A DNA stretch of 64,000 nt, taken from JAJEEA01 sp965243615 (lineage in GTDB: Bacteria; Acidobacteriota; Vicinamibacteria; Vicinamibacterales; UBA8438). Position 1 is the stretch's first letter; every line of letters begins with the position of its first letter. Where the stretch lies: the NCBI GenBank assembly GCA_965243615.1, contig CBDEVO010000003.1:3224001-3288000 (forward strand). Reading direction: 5' to 3'. Shown one piece after another: positions 20,546-29,162 of the stretch. The notes under the pieces were generated by a model. The model had not been told where the DNA came from, made no database searches, and was given only the letters and a program-made list of their open reading frames with translations. The position numbers were made by a program, and so were the translations under genes.

Positions 20546-21378
20546 GCCGGGTCCGGCGCGGTCGGCGCGGCCGCCTCCCCCGGCGGCGTCACGCCGGCGC
20601 CCCGCTGACGGGCCGCCTCGTAGACGATGAGCGCCGCCGCCACCGCGATGTTGAGCGACTCGACGGGAGGGCGCATCGGAATCGACACCGTCTCGTCGGC
20701 CGTCGCCGCCGCGTCCCCGCCGAGGCCGGCGCCTTCGGCCCCGAGCCAGAGCAGGCATGGGCTTCTCAGGTCGATCTCGGCCACCGGGGTCCCGCCGTGC
20801 GGTGTCGCCGCGATCACCCGCAGGCCGTGCGCCGCCGCCAGCCGCGCGACCGCGGCGGGGTCGTCGGCGCGGGCGATCGGGAGTCGGAACGCGCTGCCCA
20901 TGGCACCCCGGAGGGCCTTCCAGCCGAGGGGATCGGCGCCGCCGACGGTGACGACGCCGGAGGCGCCCCCGGCCTCGACCGCGCGGATCACCGCGCCGGC
21001 GTTGCCGGGGTCCTGGACCCCGCTGAGCGCGACCACCAGCGGCCGCGGCTCCCGCATGGCGTCCTCGGCCGGGGCCGGCCGGAGGGCGGCCAGGGCGACG
21101 AGGCCGCTCGGCGTCGCGGCCGGGCTCAACGCTTCCATCACCGCCGCGGTTACCCGAACCACCCGCGTGACCGGCTCGAGACGGCGGGCCAGCGCCGAGA
21201 CGCGGGGGGCGGGGCTCGCCGCCACCGCCGCGACGTCCAGGCGCAGGCCCGCCGCCAGGGCGTCCTCGACCAGCCGCGGGCCCTCGAGGAGGACGGTGGA
21301 ATCGGTCCCCGTATCGCGCCGCGCGGCGTTCCGGAATCGGGTCGCGAGCGGGTTGCGGCGGCTGGTGATCGTCTCCAC
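20542..21378 (-). CDS. TrmH/SpoU-family RNA 2'-O-methyltransferase
   Basis: 278 residues. An N-terminal L30e-like substrate-binding domain (ITSRRNPLATRFRNAARR) precedes the knotted SPOUT domain with its three motifs: DPGNAGAVIRAVEAGG, LGAEGAGL and IPMRPPVESLNIAVAAALI. It probably methylates a rRNA ribose, but the exact target is not determinable. It leads a minus-strand operon with rarA. Confidence 0.9.
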   Translation of the reverse strand: METITSRRNPLATRFRNAARRDTGTDSTVLLEGPRLVEDALAAGLRLDVAAVAASPAPRVSALARRLEPVTRVVRVTAAVMEALSPAATPSGLVALAALRPAPAEDAMREPRPLVVALSGVQDPGNAGAVIRAVEAGGASGVVTVGGADPLGWKALRGAMGSAFRLPIARADDPAAVARLAAAHGLRVIAATPHGGTPVAEIDLRSPCLLWLGAEGAGLGGDAAATADETVSIPMRPPVESLNIAVAAALIVYEAARQRGAGVTPPGEAAAPTAPDPA

Positions 21379-21405
21379 GGGCTCGGCGCTCGGCGTCGGG
21401 GCGAG

Positions 21406-21423
21406 GATAGCAGATGTGCTATC
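21406..21423. promoter_or_regulatory. Palindromic overlapping divergent promoters (trmH-like / greA)
   Basis: GATAGC-AGATGT-GCTATC is a perfect 6-bp inverted repeat. Each arm extends to TGCTATCxT in its own direction (TGCTATCGT rightward, TGCTATCCT leftward), a TG-extended -10-like element, so the two divergent genes may share one region that only one polymerase can occupy. The greA leader would be ~150 nt. Confidence 0.4.
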
Positions 21424-21579
21424 GTTACCCTTTGGCGGACACGCCGCGGGCGCGCGCAGGAGGGGTGGGCGGCGGCTCCGGCGGCAATCGGATCCGCAGA
21501 AGCTTCGCAGCAGCGCAAGCGTCCAACGCGACCCGGGGTCGCGCGGCGACGATTACCCGTCAGGTGGAGACCACGCCGC

Positions 21580-22044
21580 ATGAAGGCGGAACTGCTCAAG
21601 CGATTCGAGGGCGAGATTCGCCAGCTCGAGCGGGAGCTCAGCAGCGAGCTGCCGCAGGAGATCAAGCGCGCCCGCGAGCTCGGCGACCTGCGCGAGAACG
21701 CCGAGTACCAGGCCGCGAAGGAGCGCCAGGTCTTCGTGCAGGCCCGCCTCGCCATGCTGCGCAAGCGAGTGGCGGAGCTGTCGCTGCTGAACCTCGACCG
21801 GATTCCCACCGACCGCGCCGGCTTCGGCTCGACCGTGCACCTGCAGGAGGTGGACGCCGACGCCATCGTCTACCGGCTCGTCATGCCCGAGGACGCGGAC
21901 CCCGAGAAGGGCTGGATATCCACCGCCTCGCCGATCGGGCGCGCCCTGATGGGCAAGGAAGAAGGGGACGAAGTGGCGGTGCCGACCCCGAGCGGCATAC
22001 GCGAGTTCGAACTGATCAAGCTCGTCACGATTCATGGCGAGTAG
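21580..22044 (+). CDS. greA: Transcription elongation factor GreA-like
   Basis: 154 residues. The N-terminal coiled coil has the family acidic tip (GDLRENAEYQAAKERQVFVQ, with the D/E pair that coordinates the catalytic Mg2+ in the polymerase channel), and the C-terminal FKBP-like domain ends in WISTASPIGRALMGKEEGDE. It rescues backtracked RNA polymerase. ATG at 21580; the larger frame beginning at 20797 is an artefact of upstream sequence. The stop region overlaps the next gene's start by 11 nt. Confidence 0.94.
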   Translation: MKAELLKRFEGEIRQLERELSSELPQEIKRARELGDLRENAEYQAAKERQVFVQARLAMLRKRVAELSLLNLDRIPTDRAGFGSTVHLQEVDADAIVYRLVMPEDADPEKGWISTASPIGRALMGKEEGDEVAVPTPSGIREFELIKLVTIHGE

Positions 22045-23530
22045 ACCGCCCTCCCCGACCCCGTCGGGCAGCGCCGCGGCTCCCACACAGGCTGGCGGCC
22101 GGTTGCGTTACTCGCCGCACCGGCGCACCGCCGTGGTGCTGACCGGCACCGGCACCGCCGGCGCGTACCACGCCGGGGTGCTGCGGGCGTTGCACGAGGC
22201 CGGCGTCAAGGTCGATCTGATGGCCGGGCGCGGCATCGGCACCGTCGGCGCGTTGTTCGGGGCGGTGGACGGCGCCGACCAGCTCTGGGAGCGGTCGGGG
22301 TTGTGGGCGGCGCCCGGCGTGGCCCGGTTGTACCGGTGGCGCCCCGCGCTGGTTTCGGCCGCCGCCGTTCTCGGGACCGCGCTCGCCGCCCTGCTCCTCC
22401 CCCTCGGCGTGGTCGTCATCGCCACGCTGGTCTACGCGATAGCCTACTTCGTCCAGGTCGCCGGATTGGACGGGACCTGGTTGACGAGCGGGTTCGGCCG
22501 GCTCGTCGACTGGGTCTTCGCCCCGGGCGTGCTGCCGGTCTGGCTGCCGCGGGTCACGGTGTTCGCCCTCGTCCTGCTGCTCGGCGTGCTGGGCTGGTCG
22601 GCGGCGCTGACGTGGTACCGGACACGGCCGGGGCGGCGGGGGCGGGGGGCGCTGTGGTGGCTGCTCGCGGGGGCCCCTCTCGACGCCGACTACGGGCAGC
22701 GCTGGTTCGGCAAGGGCCTGTGGAAGTCGGTGCGCGGGGCCTCGGCGATGGCGCGCCCGAGCCCCGAGAAGTTCGGGCTCCGGTACACGCGCCTGCTCTC
22801 GGACAGCCTCGGCCAGCCCGGGTTCCGCGAGCTCCTGATCGCGGTGCACGACCTGGACGGGTCCCGCGACCTCGTCCTCGCCATGCTCACCAAGAAGTTC
22901 AGGGGCTCGTTCTTTCGGCGCCGCGGCGGGGGCGCCGACCGGCCTCTGGAGGCACTGGACCTGAGCGGATGGGCGGCCCGGCACTCGTTCGACGCCCTCG
23001 CCGCTTCCCTCAGCCTGCCGGTCGCGACGGAGCCGTGGCTGGTGCAGTTTCCGGCCGGCAGCGGCTGGCGGGGCGAGATGCATCGGCTGTGCGACCGGCC
23101 GGACGCGGTCGGGCGCCTGCTCGACGAGGTGGTCCTCGCCGGCGTGCAGCAGGTCATCTTCGTGTCCGCCCAGCCGCCGCTGACGGGCCCGCACGCCTTG
23201 GGGAGCCGGCGCCGCGACGGCCGCGGGCGCATCGGGGAGTCGCTGCAGTCGATCGAGGCGGCGGCGGCGCGCGACGCCGTCGCGAGCCGGGCCCGGCTGT
23301 TCCAGGCGTTCTTCGAGATACGTCCCGCCCACAATCCGCTGGGGCCGTTCGACTTCGCGGGCTCGTACGACGAGCGTTCGGATCGGGCGTGGACCCTCAC
23401 CGACCTCGTCGACCGCGGCTTCGACGACGGCTACCGGCAGTTCGTCAATCCCGTCGTCGCCCCCGGCGGAGAGGAGATGCAGCCGACGCCGCGGCCCCGT
23501 CCGCCGACCCCGGTTTCGCCGGTGGCATGA
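22034..23530 (+). CDS. Patatin-like membrane protein, catalytic serine missing
   Basis: 498 residues. The start of a patatin domain is clear: VVLTGTGTAGAYHAGVLRAL (oxyanion-type glycine loop) followed by HEAGVKVDLMAGRGIGTVGA. Where patatins have the GXSXG nucleophile, this has G65-R-G67-I-G, so Ser is replaced by Gly. Two or three membrane helices are inserted at ~95-195 (LLLPLGVVVIATLVYAIAYF; VTVFALVLLLGVLGWSAAL). A later DFAGSYDE may correspond to the Asp region. It is probably not a lipase; it might bind lipid or act as a scaffold. It overlaps greA, so it is likely co-transcribed. Confidence 0.7.
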   Translation: MASRPPSPTPSGSAAAPTQAGGRLRYSPHRRTAVVLTGTGTAGAYHAGVLRALHEAGVKVDLMAGRGIGTVGALFGAVDGADQLWERSGLWAAPGVARLYRWRPALVSAAAVLGTALAALLLPLGVVVIATLVYAIAYFVQVAGLDGTWLTSGFGRLVDWVFAPGVLPVWLPRVTVFALVLLLGVLGWSAALTWYRTRPGRRGRGALWWLLAGAPLDADYGQRWFGKGLWKSVRGASAMARPSPEKFGLRYTRLLSDSLGQPGFRELLIAVHDLDGSRDLVLAMLTKKFRGSFFRRRGGGADRPLEALDLSGWAARHSFDALAASLSLPVATEPWLVQFPAGSGWRGEMHRLCDRPDAVGRLLDEVVLAGVQQVIFVSAQPPLTGPHALGSRRRDGRGRIGESLQSIEAAAARDAVASRARLFQAFFEIRPAHNPLGPFDFAGSYDERSDRAWTLTDLVDRGFDDGYRQFVNPVVAPGGEEMQPTPRPRPPTPVSPVA

Positions 23531-23578
23531 GACCCCGCGCCGCGGAACGGACGACGTTCACTGCGCGGGCCTCTCGGC

Positions 23579-25030
23579 TCAGACCGCCGGCCCGGCGTCG
23601 GCGTCAGCGCCTCGGCGCCGCTCGGTCGCCGACGACGCCCCCAGGAACTCCTCGGCCAGTGCGTGGGTGACGGCGAGGACGCGGTCCGGCTCGACCGATC
23701 CGAACCTCTCGATGAAGCGGTCGACGGGAGCGACCGACTTGGCCATGACGCGATGGCCGCCGGCGCTGCCGATGTCGCCGAACGACCGCCGCACGAACCT
23801 GCCGGCGTCGCCGCATTCGCCGAGGTTGCGGGCGCAGATCACCACGTTCTGCCGCACGATTCCCGACACCACCGACCACGAGATCTCGTCCACCTCGAGC
23901 AGGAAGTCGGCGACGAAGGTGATCAGGTCCTCGCGCTCGACCTCGCCGAGGTGCGACGTGTAGAGCGTCCCGTCGACCCGGCTGCGCTGCATCGCGGTGG
24001 ACAGGCACGCCAGCCGTTCGAGGTTCGTCTCCGACCCCTCCATCTTGCGGACGAGGGCCGCGTTGGCGAGGGGGTAGAGGAAGCGGAACGCGTCGAGGTC
24101 CGACTCGTCGGTGTGGCGCGACAGGAACAGGGTGTCGGACTTGATGGCGTAGAGCATCGCGGTGGCGGTGCGCTCCGAGATGTTGGCGTCGACGGCGCGC
24201 AGGTGCTCGGTGAGGATGGTGCAGGTGGAGCCGTAGTCGGGCCTGATGTCCTTGAACGCCGCGCTGTAACCGGCGCGCTGGGGATGGTGGTCGATGACGA
24301 GGTCCACCCGGTTGATCAGCCCCCCGAAGTAGTGCGGCTGCACGTCGACGGTGGCGATACGGGGGAACTCGGTCAGCGACCGGCGGTTGATCAGCTCGAT
24401 CTTGATGTCGAGCAGGTTGGCCATGCGAAGGTTCTCGGGCCGGGTGGCGGCCTGGAACGTCCCGATGATGGCGGTCGTCCTGGTGCGGCGGAGCAGCGTT
24501 CGCAGGGCGAGCCCGCTCGCCATCGCGTCGGGGTCGGGGTCGTTGTGCAGGAGAATCAGGATGCGGTCGGCGTCGGCCAGATAGCGCTGGTACTGCTCGA
24601 CCCGGGCGCGGGTGATGGACCGCTCCAGCGCCGCCCCCAGGGCGCCCCGGAGGAGGTCGGAGAGAGCCAGCCGGGCGACCCCCGACGCGGTCAGCAGCCG
24701 TTGCCGCTCCTGCTGCCTGGGGCTCCGGGGCTGCTCGGTGTCGAGCAGATATACCAGCGTGGCCCCCGCGTCCCTTATCGCCTCGATCGTCCGCCGCGGG
24801 CTCCGGCGCGGGAGATCCTCGACGAGGACGCAGGACGCGGGACCGATGTCGGCCTTGAGCCACGTGTCGACCCGGCGCGGGTTGCCGACGTGGACGGAGA
24901 GGCCGGCGTCGTCGAGACGCCGTCCGAGGAGTCGGTCTTCGACGACGAACTCGATGTCGAGGCGCGGTTCGAGCGTCCGGGCCAGGAGTCGGATGGTCCC
25001 CTCGTCCTGGCAGACGGCGAGGCACTTCAT
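23579..25030 (-). CDS. DHH-family phosphoesterase with N-terminal Rossmann-like domain (NrnA-like)
   Basis: 483 residues. Residues ~1-115 look like a TrkA-N/RCK-type nucleotide-binding domain (KCLAVCQDEGTIRLL...). The DHH domain follows: HNDPDPDA (162-169) is motif I, VIDHHP (~246-250) the signature, and GSAGGHRVMAKSV (~440) the DHHA1 glycine motif. Relatives hydrolyse short oligonucleotides, pAp or cyclic dinucleotide products. ATG at 25030 fits a TATAAT box ~43 nt upstream; the longer frame from 25399 runs antisense through the VWA gene and is rejected. Confidence 0.88.
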   Translation of the reverse strand: MKCLAVCQDEGTIRLLARTLEPRLDIEFVVEDRLLGRRLDDAGLSVHVGNPRRVDTWLKADIGPASCVLVEDLPRRSPRRTIEAIRDAGATLVYLLDTEQPRSPRQQERQRLLTASGVARLALSDLLRGALGAALERSITRARVEQYQRYLADADRILILLHNDPDPDAMASGLALRTLLRRTRTTAIIGTFQAATRPENLRMANLLDIKIELINRRSLTEFPRIATVDVQPHYFGGLINRVDLVIDHHPQRAGYSAAFKDIRPDYGSTCTILTEHLRAVDANISERTATAMLYAIKSDTLFLSRHTDESDLDAFRFLYPLANAALVRKMEGSETNLERLACLSTAMQRSRVDGTLYTSHLGEVEREDLITFVADFLLEVDEISWSVVSGIVRQNVVICARNLGECGDAGRFVRRSFGDIGSAGGHRVMAKSVAPVDRFIERFGSVEPDRVLAVTHALAEEFLGASSATERRRGADADAGPAV

Positions 25031-25072
25031 GCTGCTGACCGTTCGGGCCGCTCCGAAGCGGCCCGAGGTTCC

Positions 25073-25078
25073 ATTATA
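25073..25078 (-). promoter_or_regulatory. -10 box of the DHH gene
   Basis: TATAAT on the minus strand, giving a leader of ~36 nt to the ATG at 25030. Confidence 0.6.
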
Positions 25079-25123
25079 GTCGGGCGGCGCCGACCGGCGC
25101 CGGTCCTGCGGGGGGGAATCGGA

Positions 25124-25129
25124 TAAGAT
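25124..25129 (+). promoter_or_regulatory. -10 box of the VWA gene
   Basis: TAAGAT 27 nt before the ATG, followed by a CAGGAG ribosome-binding site (25145-25150). Confidence 0.5.
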
Positions 25130-25156
25130 CGCCGACAACCGAAGCAGGAGAGTGCC

Positions 25157-26086
25157 ATGCGCCGAGCCGCGACGTCGATCGTCCTGGTCCTCGCGGGGGC
25201 GGTTGCAGCCGCTGCGCAGCCGGTGTTCCGGAGCGGCGTCGACCTGGTCCGGTTCGGGGTCACCGTCCTCGACGAGGATGGTGAGATCGTCTCGGGGCTG
25301 ACGGCCGACGACTTCCGGGTGGTCGAGGAGGGGCAGGAGCAGCGCATCGCCTACTTCTCGCGCGGACTCGAGCTCGACAGCGGTCGAATCCCGCTGCACC
25401 TCGGGGTGCTCTTCGACGTCAGCGGCAGCATGACCGTCGACGCGGCGTTCGCCAAGACGGCGGCCATCCGGTTCCTGCGGGGGCTGGACTTCGCGGCCGA
25501 CATGACCCTGGTCGAGTTCGACACCCAGGTGCGGGTGAGCCGGTTCAGCCAGGCGGACTTTCCCCGGCTCGTGGAGAGGCTGCGAAGCCAGCGGGCCCAG
25601 GGGATGACCGCGCTCTACGACGCCCTCGGCGTCTATCTCGACGGCGCCTTCGCCCAGGACGGGCGCAAGCTGCTGCTGCTCTACACCGACGGCGCCGACA
25701 CCCGGAGCCGGCTGCGCTACGGCGAGTTGCGCGATCTGCTGCGGGCCTCCGACGTGACCGTCTACGCCATCGGCTTCCAGGCCCAGCGGCGGTCCATGGC
25801 GCAGATGCGGGAGCGCCGGCGGCTGCGGCAGATCGCGGAGCTGACGGGGGGGCGTGCCTACTTCCCGATCTCGCGGGACGACCTGGGCGAGATCTACGGG
25901 GAGATTCGCGAGGAGCTGGAGTCGCGGTACTCGCTCGGTTACGTGTCCACGGACAGGACCACCGACGGCGCGTGGCGCCGCGTGACCGTGAGCCTGCGGG
26001 CAGATCGGCCGGAGCTCGACGACGCCCGCATTCGCGCGCGAGAGGGCTACTTCGCGCCCTACATCGAAGAGTCCGCGCCGCGCTAG
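25157..26086 (+). CDS. Secreted VWFA-domain protein (acidobacterial type)
   Basis: 309 residues. A signal peptide (MRRAATSIVLVLAGAVAAAA) is followed by a beta-rich N-terminal part (VDLVRFGVTVLDEDGEIVSG, then DFRVVEEGQEQ) and a von Willebrand A domain with an intact MIDAS (D87-V-S89-G-S91, GMTALYDAL, TDGADTRS). This arrangement, with the YSLGYVSTDRTTDGAWRRV ending, is that of the VWFA-related family expanded in Acidobacteriota. Role unknown; probably metal-dependent binding at the cell surface or in the periplasm. Confidence 0.88.
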   Translation: MRRAATSIVLVLAGAVAAAAQPVFRSGVDLVRFGVTVLDEDGEIVSGLTADDFRVVEEGQEQRIAYFSRGLELDSGRIPLHLGVLFDVSGSMTVDAAFAKTAAIRFLRGLDFAADMTLVEFDTQVRVSRFSQADFPRLVERLRSQRAQGMTALYDALGVYLDGAFAQDGRKLLLLYTDGADTRSRLRYGELRDLLRASDVTVYAIGFQAQRRSMAQMRERRRLRQIAELTGGRAYFPISRDDLGEIYGEIREELESRYSLGYVSTDRTTDGAWRRVTVSLRADRPELDDARIRAREGYFAPYIEESAPR

Positions 26087-26097
26087 CGCGATCGCTC

Positions 26098-28101
26098 GTG
26101 CCTTCCACCTACGATCGCTTCAAGCTCGTCAGCGACTTCGAGTTGCGCGGCGACCAGCCCCGCGCGGTGCAGGAGCTCACCGACGGCCTGCGGCGCGGCG
26201 ACCGGCACCAGGTCCTGCTGGGGGTGACCGGTTCCGGCAAGACGTTCACGATGGCCCGGACCATCGCCGAGGTGAACCGTCCGACCCTCGTGATGGTCCA
26301 CAACAAGACCCTCGCCGCGCAGCTCTTCCTCGAGTTCCGGCGGTTCTTCCCCGAGAACGCGGTCGAGTACTTCGTCAGCTACTACGACTACTACCAGCCC
26401 GAGGCCTACGTGCCCGCCACCGACTCGTACATCGAGAAAGAGGCGACCATCAACGACGAGATCGACCGCATGCGGCTCTCCGCCACCCGGTCCCTCTTCG
26501 AGCGGCGCGACGTCCTCATCGTCGCCAGCGTGTCGTGCATCTACGGCCTCGGCTCACCCGAGGCGTACTACGGGTTGATGCTGCCGCTCGAGCGGGGCCA
26601 GCGCGTCGAGCGCGACTGGATCCTGCGCAAGCTGGTGGAGATTCAGTACGAGCGCAACGACCACGAGTTCGACCGCGGCACCTTCCGGGTGCGCGGCGAC
26701 GTGGTGGAGGTGCATCCGTCCTACGAGAACGTCGGCGTGCGCATCGAGCTCTTCGGCGACGAGGTCGACGAGCTGATCACCTTCGACCCGATCACGGGCC
26801 GGACTCTCCGGCGGCACGACAAGGTCGCGGTGTACCCGAAGTCGCACTTCGTGACCCCCAAGGCTCGGACCCTCGAGGCGGTCGAGGCGATCAGGGCCGA
26901 GCTCGCGGAACGCCGCGGCGACCTCGAGTCGATCGGCAAGCTGCTCGAGGCGCAACGGCTGCACCAGCGCACGATGTTCGACCTCGAGATGATGCGCGAG
27001 ATCGGCTACTGCCACGGCATCGAGAACTACGCCCGGCACCTGTCGGGCCGCGCCGCCGGCGAGCCGCCGCCGACCCTGCTCGACTACGTGCCGCCGGACG
27101 CCCTGACCATCGTCGACGAGAGCCACCAGACGGTCCCGCAAGTGCGGGGCATGTATCACGGGGACCGCTCGCGGAAGGAGATGCTGGTGGAGCACGGGTT
27201 CCGCCTGCCCTCGGCCCTCGACAACCGGCCACTCACCTTCGACGAGTGGAAGGGCCGGGTGGGCCAGGTGGTCTTCGTGTCCGCCACCCCCGGGCCGTAC
27301 GAGCTGGACCAGAGCGAGGGGGTGGTCGTCGAGCAGATCATCCGCCCCACCGGCCTGATCGACCCGGTGGTGGACGTCCGCCCCGTGAAGGGGCAGGTCG
27401 ACGACCTGCTGCACGAGATCCGGCGGCGGGCGGAGCGCCGCGAGCGGGTGCTCGTCACCACCCTCACGAAGCGGATGGCCGAGGACCTGACCCAGTTCTA
27501 CCAGGAGCTGGGGGTCCGGGTGCGATACCTGCACTCGGAGGTCGAGACGCTGGAGCGGGTGCAGATTCTTCGGGACCTGCGGCGGGGAGTGTTCGACGTG
27601 CTCGTCGGCATCAACCTCCTGCGGGAGGGGCTGGACCTGCCCGAGGTGTCGCTGGTGGCGATTCTCGACGCGGACAAGGAGGGCTTTCTGCGGTCGTCGG
27701 GCTCCCTCATCCAGACCGCGGGCCGGGCCGCCCGGAACGTCAACGGGCTGGTGATCATGTACGCCGACGTCGTCACCGACTCGATGCGCGCCGCCCTCGA
27801 CGAGATGCAGCGCCGCCGGTCGCTCCAGGAGGCGTTCAACCGCGAGCACGGGCTGACCCCGGAGTCGATCGTGAAGGACATCGACGATGTCCTGACCGGG
27901 GTCTACGAACGGGACTACGTCACGGTGCCCGCGGTCCGCGAGACGGCGGAGACGTTCGGGACGCAGGCCGAGCTCGACGTCCACCTGCGGTCGCTGGAGA
28001 CGGAGATGCGGTCGGCGGCGGCCAACCTGGAGTTCGAGCGCGCGGCGGCGTTGCGCGACAAGATCAAGGCGCTGCGCAGCCCCGGCTACGCGTTGTCCTG
28101 A
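26098..28101 (+). CDS. uvrB: UvrABC system protein B
   Basis: 667 residues; nucleotide excision repair helicase-like damage verifier. Walker A is GVTGSGKTFT, the damage-probing beta-hairpin YYDYYQPEAYVP, helicase motifs TLTKRMAEDLT, VLVGINLLREGLDLPEVSLV and QTAGRAARN, and a C-terminal UVR domain (LEFERAAALRDKIKALR) that contacts UvrC. GTG at 26098 gives the usual VPSTYDRFKLVSDF start. No ribosome-binding site is obvious; it follows the VWA stop by 11 nt. Confidence 0.97.
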   Translation: MPSTYDRFKLVSDFELRGDQPRAVQELTDGLRRGDRHQVLLGVTGSGKTFTMARTIAEVNRPTLVMVHNKTLAAQLFLEFRRFFPENAVEYFVSYYDYYQPEAYVPATDSYIEKEATINDEIDRMRLSATRSLFERRDVLIVASVSCIYGLGSPEAYYGLMLPLERGQRVERDWILRKLVEIQYERNDHEFDRGTFRVRGDVVEVHPSYENVGVRIELFGDEVDELITFDPITGRTLRRHDKVAVYPKSHFVTPKARTLEAVEAIRAELAERRGDLESIGKLLEAQRLHQRTMFDLEMMREIGYCHGIENYARHLSGRAAGEPPPTLLDYVPPDALTIVDESHQTVPQVRGMYHGDRSRKEMLVEHGFRLPSALDNRPLTFDEWKGRVGQVVFVSATPGPYELDQSEGVVVEQIIRPTGLIDPVVDVRPVKGQVDDLLHEIRRRAERRERVLVTTLTKRMAEDLTQFYQELGVRVRYLHSEVETLERVQILRDLRRGVFDVLVGINLLREGLDLPEVSLVAILDADKEGFLRSSGSLIQTAGRAARNVNGLVIMYADVVTDSMRAALDEMQRRRSLQEAFNREHGLTPESIVKDIDDVLTGVYERDYVTVPAVRETAETFGTQAELDVHLRSLETEMRSAAANLEFERAAALRDKIKALRSPGYALS

Positions 28102-28137
28102 CGGCGCATTTCCGGGTGCAGGCGAACGGACCGGGTG

Positions 28138-28143
28138 TAGAAT
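28138..28143 (+). promoter_or_regulatory. -10 box downstream of uvrB
   Basis: TAGAAT after the uvrB stop, serving the secreted protein gene at 28279 with a ~130-nt leader that ends in an AGGAGG site at 28268-28273. Confidence 0.45.
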
Positions 28144-28278
28144 GGGGCCACGAGCCCGGAGCCAACCCGCTGCATTGGAGCCTTTCGGTGCGCGGTTTCG
28201 CACGGGCTCGTCGTGTCGCGGTCGCCGGCGTCGGCGGAGGAGGACGAGAAGCCGCTCATCGGGACATAGGAGGGCACC

Positions 28279-28791
28279 ATGCAGGGATGCGTTCGGTGTG
28301 TAGCGAGACCCGCGGTGGTTGCGGCGGTCACGGTGCTCATCGTGGGCGCCGCGTCCTGGGCGCAGGCCCAGGAGTCGGCGTCGCTGGCGGGCCAACTGGC
28401 CGCGGCCCTGGAGAGCGCGCAACTCGACAGCATCGCGGCCCGGGATCCCGAAGGCCCGCAGGGCGCCGACCGGTTCGTGGCCGCCCTGCGCTTCCCGGGA
28501 CAGCTCATGGTGGTGTCCGCCCGCATGGACCCCACGATCTACGTCGAGCAGAAGCTGGCCGCCGGCAGCTATCGGGACGTCTACATGGACCTCAACATGG
28601 CGTCGATCGCGGCCAGCAAGGTACTGGTGACCGACGTCGGGGCCGACGGCCTGCAGGCGGGCGCGCCGGGCGACAGTGCGAACGTCGCCGGGACCGTCGT
28701 GGCGTTCACCGACGCGGCGACGGCCGAGCACGGCGAGGCCGACGCGAGCTACGCCCGCATGTTGCGGGCGCTGCTCGAGGCGGTTCCCTGA
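28279..28791 (+). CDS. Secreted hypothetical protein
   Basis: 170 residues with a signal peptide (hydrophobic ~12-28, ending SWAQAQ-ES). The mature part has RFVAALRFPGQLMVVSARMD and an amphipathic FTDAATAEHGEADASYARML tail. No cysteine pair, metal site or known domain is evident. Strong ribosome-binding site (GGAGG) and an upstream -10 support expression. The gene sits alone between uvrB and the tRNA gene. Function unknown. Confidence 0.65.
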   Translation: MQGCVRCVARPAVVAAVTVLIVGAASWAQAQESASLAGQLAAALESAQLDSIAARDPEGPQGADRFVAALRFPGQLMVVSARMDPTIYVEQKLAAGSYRDVYMDLNMASIAASKVLVTDVGADGLQAGAPGDSANVAGTVVAFTDAATAEHGEADASYARMLRALLEAVP

Positions 28792-28816
28792 TCGCCGGCC
28801 GGTTGCCCGCGTGAGG

Positions 28817-28822
28817 TACAAT
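28817..28822 (+). promoter_or_regulatory. -10 box of tRNA-Val
   Basis: TACAAT, 19 nt before the first base of the tRNA. No clear -35. Confidence 0.5.
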
Positions 28823-28841
28823 GGGCGGCCGGTTTCGGAGT

Positions 28842-28916
28842 GGGCGCTTGGCTCAGTGGTAGAGCATCGCCTTCACACGGCGGGGGTCAGTGGTTCGAAT
28901 CCACTAGCGCCCACCA
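28842..28916 (+). tRNA. tRNA-Val (anticodon CAC), CCA encoded
   Basis: All arms fold: acceptor GGGCGCT/AGCGCCC, D arm GCTC/GAGC, anticodon stem TCGCC/GGCGG with loop TTCACAC (anticodon CAC, reading GTG), T arm AGTGG-TTCGAAT-CCACT. The discriminator is A and the 3' CCA is encoded. In a GC-rich genome, GTG is a major Val codon. Confidence 0.96.
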
Positions 28917-28986
28917 CTTCTTCGCCGGCGGTCGGCGGCGAGAGTTCCGCGCGACACCGGCACCTGCCCAAGCGCCCGCGGGCCAC

Positions 28987-29070
28987 GAGTCTGTGCCGTG
29001 GAACGGCGGGAACTCCCGCAGGGTTGCTTGGGCGCCAAGCGGAGCCGAGGGCGACGGTTGGCGGGCTGGC
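28987..29070 (+). repeat. Dispersed extragenic repeat, copy 1
   Basis: About 84 nt starting GAGTCTG and containing GAACGGCGGGAACTCC, TTGGGCGCC and CGGAGCCGAGGGCGACG. It shares these blocks in the same order with 30409-30490 and 30491-30573, and part of them with 8707-8748. Not coding. Confidence 0.5.
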
Positions 29071-29162
29071 GCGTCCGTGCGAGCCGGTGTCGCGACGCGG
29101 CCTGTCGGACGCGGGTGACCGCGGAGCAGCGTGGCTCTGAAGAACGACGCCGGTCAGGCAGG

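Noticed and set aside
23579..25399. 606-residue DHH protein
   Set aside because: The N-terminal 123 residues are antisense to the VWA gene; a TATAAT box and ATG at 25030 define the real gene.
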